DNA of 12,656 bases, from assembly GCA_934121875.1 (NCBI GenBank), contig CAKOVG010000024.1:1-12656 (forward strand). The letters run 5' to 3'. A program made the translations under genes and the position numbers. This DNA comes from an uncultured Clostridia bacterium (GTDB taxonomy: Bacteria; Bacillota; Clostridia; TANB77; CAG-508). Below, piece after piece: positions 6,827 to 12,656 of this stretch (its first letter is position 1; every line of letters starts with the position of its first letter). The notes under the pieces were generated by a model. That model searched no databases, had not been told where the DNA came from, and was given only the letters and a program-made list of their open reading frames with translations.

Positions 6827-6835
6827 ATTATAGCA
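6827..6835 (-). promoter_or_regulatory. Extended -10 promoter of the CYTH-dockerin-cohesin operon
   Basis: The minus strand reads TGCTATAAT, a perfect extended -10 element. The -35 region at 17-bp spacing (6850-6855, TTTTAA) is poor, as is common when the TG motif is present. Transcription should start near 6820, about 20 nt before a GGAGG site (6804-6808) and the ATG at 6798. It lies directly after the terminator of the upstream operon. Confidence 0.7.
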
Positions 6836-6857
6836 TAAAGATTATATTTTTAAAATA

Positions 6858-6887
6858 GAAAAAGGTATTTTTTTAAATACCTTTTTC
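6858..6887 (-). terminator. Intrinsic terminator of the cohesin-SH3/dockerin-Ig operon
   Basis: A perfect 13-base inverted repeat (GAAAAAGGTATTT with AAATACCTTTTTC) around a 4-base loop starts six bases past the TAA at 6895-6893. The descending arm ends in five T followed by CTATTTT. The A/T-rich ends make it potentially bidirectional. Confidence 0.8.
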
Positions 6888-6892
6888 ATAAA

Positions 6893-9367
6893 TTATTTAC
6901 TTAAAATTTCAACTGAAATAGGTTTTATATATTTTCCATTTAATATGTCTATTTCAATTTTTGCGTTGTTTCCAATTAGCGCATCTGAATCTGCTATAAC
7001 TTTTATGTAAGATACTACAGCATTTGAATCTGTAATTTCTTGCTTGTTAATATCTAAGTATTTTACATCTAGTCCTTCTGTAACATTTACTTCAATATCT
7101 TTTACTTTAATCTCATGGCCATTTGGATACATATTACTTTTTACTGTTAAATCAAATATTTTTTCTTCTTCTTGTTTTATTTGTATGTTATCCATTCCTA
7201 TACTTACTTCTGAAATAACTATTCTACATTTTACAAACAAGTTCTTTCCTTTTGCATTATTTGCTCTTGGAGTAATTTGGTATAGTCCTTCTTCTAATAC
7301 TGTAGCTCTAATTTCAAAAACTCCATTTCCTAAATCTATGTATCTAATTTTTATTCCATTTTCTTTCTCGCTTACTATATCTGTAGTTAAGCTTGATAAG
7401 CTAATTGGTTCTTCGTCTTTGTTAGATGTTACTGTTCCTAAAACTACTTCCTCATTTAATTTTAATACACTGTAATATTGGTCTGTGTCTAATGGAATAG
7501 CAGGATTTACTGTAACTTTTAGTGCTTTTAATGCTTTTAGTTGTAGGTTAATTGGTAATTGTATATTTGAATTTCCACCAACAATTTCAATAGAATGATT
7601 TGAAACATCTGTTAAATCTATTTCTGTATTTTGATTAATTGCAAAACCAATTTTAACAACTTCTTCATTTGGTTGTGCCTCTGTATTACTACTATTGTAT
7701 AGTTTTACTTTTATTGCATTTGAATTAACTTCTGTCGAAGCTGCATCTTTTTTGATTGAAGGGATATTTATATTAACTTTACCTGCTTCTAATACTTTAT
7801 TAAATGTTATATCATTAGCTGTCATTTCCATTACATCTCCATCTTGGTCTAAGAAAGTGATTGGTAATATTGTATATATGTTATTATCACTTTCTACCTT
7901 TACATTATTTGCTTGTGTTGGCATTTCTAAATATAGTTTCAATGTATTTGTGTTTAATTTCACAACATCTAAAGTTAATACTTCGCTTTTTACTTTTACT
8001 TCAATAGTTTGTGCTTTTACTTTAATATTTCCATATTCTATATATGGAGTAATTTGATATTCTCCAACTTTATTTGTTGAGCATTGTACTAAAATTTTTC
8101 CATTTTGTGATATGAATTTTACTTTCAAGTCTTGGCTATTTACTTCTGCTTTTAATTTTTCAAGTTTTAGCGGTGTAATATCACTGCCTGTATTTACATA
8201 TATTGAACCTAATGTAAAGTTAGTGTTTACTTTTGCATAGTTTTTAGAATTTACTATACTAATATTTTCCCTATCATTTTCATTTACTTGTAAAGTGCTA
8301 ATTGGTTTTAAAATTTGAATTGAAAAGTTGGTTGTTTTACCTTGATATGTAACTGTAATTGTTTTCATTCCACCAGTTGTTAGTATGTCTGTTGTAGAAA
8401 GCATAGAGTTAGTAACTTCTTCTACATAAGTAGCTCCTGATTTCATTTGTACTAATATCTTAGCACCGTTTACATTCAAATTATTAATACTAAGGTTGCT
8501 TGCTTGTTCATATTCATATACTTTTACTATTGGTTCTTCTAACATTGTTATTTTGCTTATTCCATCTACTACTTGAACTGTTCTTGTTGTAGTTGATTTA
8601 TTTCCTACACTGTCTATTGCAGTGTATGTAATTGTATATGTACCAATTTTTTGTGTGTTTACAGTTCCTGTAATGCTTACATTAACATTTCCATCATAGT
8701 TGTCTAGTGCTGTTGCTCCTGGCTCTATATATCTATCTCCAATTGTAATAGTCATATTTTTTTGTCCCTTTAGAGTTATTACTGGTGCAACTTTGTCCAA
8801 CTCTTTTAGTGAGGCTGGTTCATTAAGAACTAGCTTATTTGTAAGTTGTTTTTTTAGCATTACTATTCTTTGTGCGTCAATTAAGTTTATAATTTCATTG
8901 TTATTTGCAACATTTCCTGCTGTAAAATAAACTCCTGATAATTTGCTTGTTCCTTTATGGTGCATAACTATTTTTTGTGCGTCAATTAAGTTTACTTTTC
9001 CATCTCCATTAACATCTCCATATACTATAACTGTATATATTTTTCCATCACTTGCTTTTATTTGTGTTCCAGTTCCAATGGTGTCTTTACTAAGAGTGTT
9101 GGTAATTGTTAACCCTTTTCTGTTGAATTCAGAAATTATAGTGCTTTTTGATACTGTTTGGTCTGCATTTGTAAAAATAAAGGGCAAGATATACTGGTTA
9201 TTTTGAATAAATACATTATCTAATATGTTTGCTGGTTTGTAATTGTACGCTTTTAGTTCATATTTATTGGCTTGTAATATGTATTGCTTTGTATTTATAC
9301 TACTTACAAATAATATTGCAAATGTAACTATACTTAACCAAATAAATGATTTAGCTTTTTTCTTCAT
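6893..9367 (-). CDS. Secreted dockerin protein with Ig-like domains (824 aa)
   Basis: The N-terminus has a basic start and one hydrophobic helix (about 8-24) without a clear AxA cleavage site, so it may be a signal peptide or an uncleaved anchor. Residues 50-115 form a leader domain ending GKIYTVIVYGDVNGDG. The dockerin follows (about 117-175). Repeat one (DVNGDGKVNLIDAQKIVM) is canonical. Repeat two (NVANNNEIINLIDAQRIVM) has lost most calcium ligands and is one residue longer, but keeps the recognition helix. Next come a DUF5011/HYR-like Ig domain (193-267, with GTYTITYTAIDSVGNKST) and a Big_3-like domain (271-353, GGMKTITVTYQGKTTNFSI). About 470 residues of unassigned beta-rich repeats follow, with no catalytic motif, sortase signal or C-terminal helix. 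The ATG at 9367 has AAAGGAAAG upstream. It follows its cohesin neighbour by 27 nt. I infer a stalk or adhesin displayed through cohesin binding. Confidence 0.85.
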   Translation of the reverse strand: MKKKAKSFIWLSIVTFAILFVSSINTKQYILQANKYELKAYNYKPANILDNVFIQNNQYILPFIFTNADQTVSKSTIISEFNRKGLTITNTLSKDTIGTGTQIKASDGKIYTVIVYGDVNGDGKVNLIDAQKIVMHHKGTSKLSGVYFTAGNVANNNEIINLIDAQRIVMLKKQLTNKLVLNEPASLKELDKVAPVITLKGQKNMTITIGDRYIEPGATALDNYDGNVNVSITGTVNTQKIGTYTITYTAIDSVGNKSTTTRTVQVVDGISKITMLEEPIVKVYEYEQASNLSINNLNVNGAKILVQMKSGATYVEEVTNSMLSTTDILTTGGMKTITVTYQGKTTNFSIQILKPISTLQVNENDRENISIVNSKNYAKVNTNFTLGSIYVNTGSDITPLKLEKLKAEVNSQDLKVKFISQNGKILVQCSTNKVGEYQITPYIEYGNIKVKAQTIEVKVKSEVLTLDVVKLNTNTLKLYLEMPTQANNVKVESDNNIYTILPITFLDQDGDVMEMTANDITFNKVLEAGKVNINIPSIKKDAASTEVNSNAIKVKLYNSSNTEAQPNEEVVKIGFAINQNTEIDLTDVSNHSIEIVGGNSNIQLPINLQLKALKALKVTVNPAIPLDTDQYYSVLKLNEEVVLGTVTSNKDEEPISLSSLTTDIVSEKENGIKIRYIDLGNGVFEIRATVLEEGLYQITPRANNAKGKNLFVKCRIVISEVSIGMDNIQIKQEEEKIFDLTVKSNMYPNGHEIKVKDIEVNVTEGLDVKYLDINKQEITDSNAVVSYIKVIADSDALIGNNAKIEIDILNGKYIKPISVEILSK

Positions 9368-9394
9368 TTTACTTTCCTTTCTTTTTACATAAAT

Positions 9395-10441
9395 TTATTT
9401 TCTTTTTTCTTTAATGATCATTGCTATTACTGTAATTATTATAAGTGCAATAATTGTGTAAATTACATAATTAAAAGTTTTTTGTGTATCTTTTTCTGTT
9501 TTGTCATTTACAAGACCATTTGCTATATTATTACTTATTGTGTCAACTTCTGTATTGTTTGTTTGTGTATTTTCAATATTTTCTACTGTGTTGTTTGTTT
9601 GTGTATTTTCTTCATTTTTTATTTCGTTGTTAGCAGTTGTATTTTTGTCTTCATTTGGTTTAGTAGTTGTTAAGTATGAACTTAATATATATGCTGTTTT
9701 TCCATTGTATGTTACTTTGTCCCAACCATTGTTTCCAGTTCCTATTCTTGTAACACTATCTCCTTTTTTTAGTGTTCCAAGTTTATTGCTACTTGTAGAA
9801 TAGCTGCTTCTTACATTTACTTCACTTTTTGCATACACTTTTTGATTTGTGTTTTTGAATGTTGGCTTTTTTGAACTGTTATTTGAATTAGAGTTTGTAT
9901 TACTTCCTGAGTTTGAGCTATTGTTATTACCTGTATTTGAATTATTATTGTTTCCTATGTTTGAGTTGTTGTTATTACCTGAGTTTGAATTATTGTTATT
10001 TTCGTTATTAGTTGTTTCTTTTTTTACTGTGATTGTTGTGCTTCCTGCACTTGCTGGTAGTTCATTTCCTTGTGAGTCAGATATTGTAATTCCTGATACA
10101 CTAATTTTAGATGTACCTTCTGTTTTTACTTTAAATGTAAAACTTGCACTACTAACTGTTTTTAAATTTACTAAATCGATGTAGTCAACTACTATGCTGT
10201 TTCCTGAATTTGTTCCACCTATTGTATTGCTTGAATATTGTAATACTGCATTATTATAATTTAATTTAAAACTTGCTGTTGTAACTGGTTGTGAAAATTT
10301 AACTGTTACTGTTACTGTTTCTCCTACTTTTGGGTTTGTTTTGCTGGCTGATACACTTAAACTTGCTGCTTGTGATATATTAGCTCCTCCAACAAATAAA
10401 ATCGTAAAAATAAACATAAAACTAATAAGTACTTTTTTCAT
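9395..10441 (-). CDS. Membrane-anchored cohesin protein with SH3 domain (348 aa)
   Basis: I chose the ATG at 10441 over the in-frame ATG at 10465. AGAAAGGAAG lies just upstream of 10441, matching the site used by the next gene, whereas 10465 has only a weak GGA. Numbered from the upstream ATG: signal peptide (9-34, ending SQAA); cohesin-like domain (35-147: GETVTVTVKFSQ, then ASFKLNYNNAVLQYSSN, then ASFTFKVKTEGTSKISVSG); Asn/Ser/Gly linker with an octapeptide repeat (150-200); bacterial SH3 domain (209-266: SEVNVRSSYSTSSNKLGTL, GDSV, GWDKVTYNGKTAYILSSYL); acidic Asn/Thr linker (268-330); transmembrane helix (about 332-351); and a KEKRK tail. SH3 domains of this type often bind peptidoglycan, so the protein may be held by both membrane and wall while presenting the cohesin. 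It is the first gene of an operon and the dockerin gene follows. Confidence 0.85.
   Translation of the reverse strand: MKKVLISFMFIFTILFVGGANISQAASLSVSASKTNPKVGETVTVTVKFSQPVTTASFKLNYNNAVLQYSSNTIGGTNSGNSIVVDYIDLVNLKTVSSASFTFKVKTEGTSKISVSGITISDSQGNELPASAGSTTITVKKETTNNENNNNSNSGNNNNSNIGNNNNSNTGNNNSSNSGSNTNSNSNNSSKKPTFKNTNQKVYAKSEVNVRSSYSTSSNKLGTLKKGDSVTRIGTGNNGWDKVTYNGKTAYILSSYLTTTKPNEDKNTTANNEIKNEENTQTNNTVENIENTQTNNTEVDTISNNIANGLVNDKTEKDTQKTFNYVIYTIIALIIITVIAMIIKEKRK
9551..9610 (-). repeat. Imperfect 12-residue direct repeat in the second linker
   Basis: Codes residues 286-305 of the cohesin-SH3 protein (upstream-ATG numbering), where ENTQTNNT occurs twice, separated by VENI. It lies in a flexible acidic/Asn-rich spacer between SH3 and membrane helix and probably arose by short tandem duplication. 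Confidence 0.7.
9884..10003 (-). repeat. 24-nt tandem repeat coding an Asn-rich octapeptide
   Basis: About four to five copies of an octapeptide close to GNNNNSN[S/I/T] occupy residues 155-194 of the cohesin-SH3 protein; the last copies are degraded. Copies differ by single codons. The array forms the flexible linker between cohesin and SH3 domain, and copy number could vary between strains. Confidence 0.8.
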
Positions 10442-10490
10442 ATTTTTCTTCCTTTCTTTTTTCATATATTTTTCCGTTGTTACTACATTT

Positions 10491-10512
10491 GTTAAGCTTG
10501 AAATAACTTAAC
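10491..10512 (-). promoter_or_regulatory. Small inverted repeat in the 5' leader of the cohesin-SH3 operon
   Basis: GTTAAG and CTTAAC form a 6-pair stem around a 10-base loop within the roughly 75-nt untranslated leader between the predicted transcription start (about 10518) and the ATG at 10441. It could be a leader hairpin or an operator half-site pair; nothing identifies a ligand. Confidence 0.35.
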
Positions 10513-10524
10513 CTCGCACATTCT

Positions 10525-10553
10525 ATTATACTCTACTTAACATAATTTGTCAA
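10525..10553 (-). promoter_or_regulatory. Consensus sigma-A promoter of the cohesin-SH3 operon
   Basis: The minus strand has TTGACA (10553-10548), a 17-base spacer and TATAAT (10530-10525), a perfect match to the housekeeping consensus. Transcription should begin near 10518. A match this exact implies strong, probably constitutive expression unless a repressor acts in the leader. Confidence 0.92.
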
Positions 10554-10635
10554 CATTTTTTTGCATGATAATTTATAAACACTTTTACGATAATATTTTC
10601 ATATAATCTTAAATTTTTAATTATTTATAAAACTA

Positions 10636-10678
10636 AAACACCTTATTAAAAAATTTATTTTTATAATAAGGTGTTTTT
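10636..10678 (-). terminator. Strong intrinsic terminator after the Ig-repeat gene
   Basis: A perfect 14-base inverted repeat (AAAACACCTTATTA with TAATAAGGTGTTTT) with a 15-base loop starts 28 nt past the TAA at 10709-10707. The minus-strand copy ends in TTTT then AGTTTTAT; the plus-strand copy ends in TTTTTT, so it could work in both directions. It separates the Ig-repeat gene from the promoter at 10525-10553; 10554-10635 shows nothing else. Confidence 0.85.
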
Positions 10679-10706
10679 TGTTTTTGACATATTTACTTAG
10701 ACATTC

Positions 10707-12656
10707 TTATTGTATTTCAATAGTAAATTTTATTGTTTTCTTAACTTCTAAGTCTGTTCCTGGTTTAATTCTAACTGTTAATTCATATTCTCCATCTCTA
10801 AGCCATATTTCTCCTGATGTAATGTTATTTGTGTCACCTGTTGTTAGGTTTGTTAAAGTTCCTTCTCCTGTAAAGAATAATGATATTTCCTTATTATAAG
10901 TTCTTGATTCTAATAAATATTTACGACTACTTTCTTCTGTTTTGAATGTAATTGTTGGTGCGTAATCAAGTACTTTTACAGTTACAGTTACTTTATTTTC
11001 TGATTCATTGCCTTGTGCGTCAATTGCTGTATATGTAATTGTATAAATTCCTGGTGTTGATGAATCTAATAAACCTGATTTGTTTATGTCAATTTCTCCA
11101 TCTGCATTGTCTTTTAATATGAAGTTTGGTGTTGTATATCTACTATTTCTTGTATATGTTTGTTCATAATGTGTGTCATCTATTTTTACAAGGTTTGAAG
11201 GCATGTTGTTATGATCAAATGCTATTGTTGGAGCTGTTGTATCAACAATTTCAACTGTTACTTTCACTGGGTCAGCTGCATTTCCTGCTGCATCTATTGC
11301 GTGATAGTATATAGTTTGTTTTCCAACTTTTCTCATATCTACTGGGTCATAAGTTACTTGTATGTTTGTATCACAGTTATCTTCTACTGTTGCTATTAAT
11401 GGTACATATGTGCTTCCTGCTTCAAATCTTTGATATTTATTCTCAAGTCTAATAACTGGTTTTGTCATATCTTTTACAGTAATAGTAATATCCTCGTTTG
11501 TTAATACATTATAGTTTACTGTATCATTTGGTGTAAATGTTGCTTTAAATGTATTATTTCCAAGGTCTCCTACACTAGTATTAAGTGGAACGTTCCAACT
11601 TAATGTTCCGTTTGCTAATTGTGGTAATTGAACATCTGCTAATGTTGAACCATAAGCTGCTTCTATTGTTCCTACTGTATAAGATGGATTAGCTTTATTT
11701 ACTGTAATTGTTACTAGCACTGTTGTATTAGAGTAATTTGTGTTGTCATTATATTTTGCTTCATATGCATTGCCTGTACTTGCTACATTAATTGAAGTAT
11801 CTGCATTAGTCCAAATCCAACCATTTGGTAATGTGATGTCTCCTAATTTTAGTCCTTCTCTATATTCTATAGCTGACACTGCAGGCATATCTAATGTTGC
11901 TTGTGCTATTGTTAATTCTGCTGTTTTTTCTGATACACTTACTTTGTAGTTTGTGCTATTTGATGTAAATATTGCTTTGATTGTGTATGTTCCTACATTT
12001 ATTCCTGAACCTTCATATCTTACACTTACACCTGCTGGTATATTTGTTGCTTCTAAGCTTTGTTCTTGTCCATTATATATTTTTGTTGCATTGTTAAATA
12101 TAACTTCTGATGTATCTATTTTTGCTTGCGCTACATTAACTTTTACTGTTACTTCTATTGCTTCATAGTTTGTGTCTGCTGGTGTAAATATTGCTGTAAA
12201 TTCTTTTTGATTTGCTACATCTCCTACTAGTTCTGTACCATCTTTCCAAGCTAATGTTCCTTCTGTAATTGTTGGTAATTCTACATCTGCTAATGTTTTT
12301 CCTGGTGCATATACTGTGTTTACTTCTGGTATTGTTGGTTCTACTGGTGTTGCTTGTTCTATTGTTAATGTTGCTATTTTTTCTGCTACACTCACTTTAT
12401 AGTTTTTACTATCTACTGCTGTGAATATTACCTTAATTTCATAAGTATCTGCATTTGTTTGTCCATTTCCTTCATAGCTTACAGTTATACCTGTTGGTAT
12501 GCCTGTTGCTTCAATGTTATGTGTTTGTCCATCATATTCTACTGTTTTGCTTTCAAATGTAACTACTGATGTGTCTATCGTTGCTTGTTCTATTGTTAAT
12601 GTTGCTGTTTTTTCTGCTACACTTACTTTGTAGTTTGTGTTGTCTATTGCTGTAAA
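10707..12656 (-). CDS. Giant Ig-like/MBG-repeat surface protein, C-terminal 649 residues (partial)
   Basis: The frame is open to the right edge, so the start lies outside; the GTG at 12395 is inside a repeat and is not a real start. Fragment numbering from 12656: tail of an MBG-type repeat (1-25); full MBG repeat (25-103, with VEYDGQTHNIEATGIPTG and NYKVSVAEK); a second repeat type (104-178, APGKTLADVELP then FTPADTNYEAI); another MBG repeat (179-255, KIYNGQEQSLEATNIPAG); two more of the second type (255-396); two DUF5011/HYR-like Ig domains (397-564, with AIDAAGNA and YTITYTAIDAQGNES); and a C-terminal beta region (565-649). No catalytic motif, dockerin, cohesin, LPXTG or C-terminal helix is visible, so how it attaches is unknown. 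It is probably an extended extracellular stalk or adhesin. Confidence 0.85.
   Translation of the reverse strand, partial: FTAIDNTNYKVSVAEKTATLTIEQATIDTSVVTFESKTVEYDGQTHNIEATGIPTGITVSYEGNGQTNADTYEIKVIFTAVDSKNYKVSVAEKIATLTIEQATPVEPTIPEVNTVYAPGKTLADVELPTITEGTLAWKDGTELVGDVANQKEFTAIFTPADTNYEAIEVTVKVNVAQAKIDTSEVIFNNATKIYNGQEQSLEATNIPAGVSVRYEGSGINVGTYTIKAIFTSNSTNYKVSVSEKTAELTIAQATLDMPAVSAIEYREGLKLGDITLPNGWIWTNADTSINVASTGNAYEAKYNDNTNYSNTTVLVTITVNKANPSYTVGTIEAAYGSTLADVQLPQLANGTLSWNVPLNTSVGDLGNNTFKATFTPNDTVNYNVLTNEDITITVKDMTKPVIRLENKYQRFEAGSTYVPLIATVEDNCDTNIQVTYDPVDMRKVGKQTIYYHAIDAAGNAADPVKVTVEIVDTTAPTIAFDHNNMPSNLVKIDDTHYEQTYTRNSRYTTPNFILKDNADGEIDINKSGLLDSSTPGIYTITYTAIDAQGNESENKVTVTVKVLDYAPTITFKTEESSRKYLLESRTYNKEISLFFTGEGTLTNLTTGDTNNITSGEIWLRDGEYELTVRIKPGTDLEVKKTIKFTIEIQ
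11892..12656 (-). repeat. Alternating tandem Ig-like repeat units at DNA level
   Basis: Units of about 230 bp recur. The MBG type lies at 12584-12348 and 12122-11892, with a third copy entering from the right edge (12656-12582). A different ~75-residue unit is interposed at 12347-12123. Matching stretches include the codons for NYKVSV[AS]EK and LTI[EA]QAT. The copies have diverged enough that they are not recent duplications, but they could still recombine. Confidence 0.8.

Noticed and set aside
1684..10465. A classical cellulosome cluster
   Set aside because: No glycoside hydrolase, polysaccharide lyase or multi-cohesin scaffoldin is present; each cohesin protein has one cohesin and its own membrane helix.
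10466..10706. Riboswitch or small RNA gene in the longest intergenic region
   Set aside because: Only the terminator, consensus promoter and a small leader hairpin are evident; no known aptamer motif could be recognised.
12146..12395. GTG at 12395 as the real start of a 562-residue protein
   Set aside because: The frame continues upstream to the window edge with clear repeat homology, and no ribosome binding site precedes this GTG.

Overview
The window is a very AT-rich stretch from an anaerobic-type, low-GC Bacillota. The most likely host is a clostridial, possibly gut, species; this is inferred from AGGAGG-type ribosome binding sites, consensus sigma-A promoters, dockerin/cohesin genes and Asn/Ser-rich linkers. 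The standard code fits: all 20 Trp codons of the largest protein are TGG, and TGA is not used as a sense codon in any intact gene. Every intact gene lies on the minus strand, so transcription runs from high to low coordinates.

Reading in that direction there are four transcriptional blocks. (1) 12656-10707 is the 3' part of a giant surface protein built of tandem Ig-like/MBG-type repeats, closed by a strong intrinsic terminator at 10636-10678. (2) A consensus promoter at 10525-10553 drives a membrane-anchored cohesin protein with an SH3 domain (10441-9395). A secreted dockerin/Ig-like protein (9367-6893) follows after 27 nt, and a terminator lies at 6858-6887. (3) An extended -10 promoter at 6827-6835 drives a CYTH-fold triphosphatase (6798-6292). 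It overlaps by 11 nt an NPCBM / transglutaminase-like / CBM32 / dockerin protein (6302-2694). After an intercistronic stem-loop comes a second membrane-anchored cohesin protein (2625-1684). (4) Two intact GNAT acetyltransferases (1537-1031 and 1010-588), a decayed third GNAT (490-137) and the 5' end of a probable membrane-anchored metallophosphoesterase (112-1) follow.

The main point of interest is blocks 2 and 3. Each pairs one single-cohesin protein, held to the membrane by a C-terminal helix and a basic tail, with one dockerin protein. No glycoside hydrolase, sortase motif, SLH domain or multi-cohesin scaffoldin is visible. This looks like two parallel, minimal, non-cellulosomal cohesin-dockerin display systems. 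The two dockerins differ at their presumed recognition positions, which suggests two separate specificities. The cargo is a probable cysteine-dependent (transglutaminase-like) enzyme with carbohydrate-binding modules in one operon, and a long Ig-like adhesin- or stalk-like protein in the other.

The left edge shows gene decay. A GNAT pseudogene has TGA at a conserved Trp position. A short plus-strand fragment at 1606-1671 resembles the N-terminus of an ASCH-domain protein and breaks off just before the cohesin gene, suggesting that this is a rearrangement junction.
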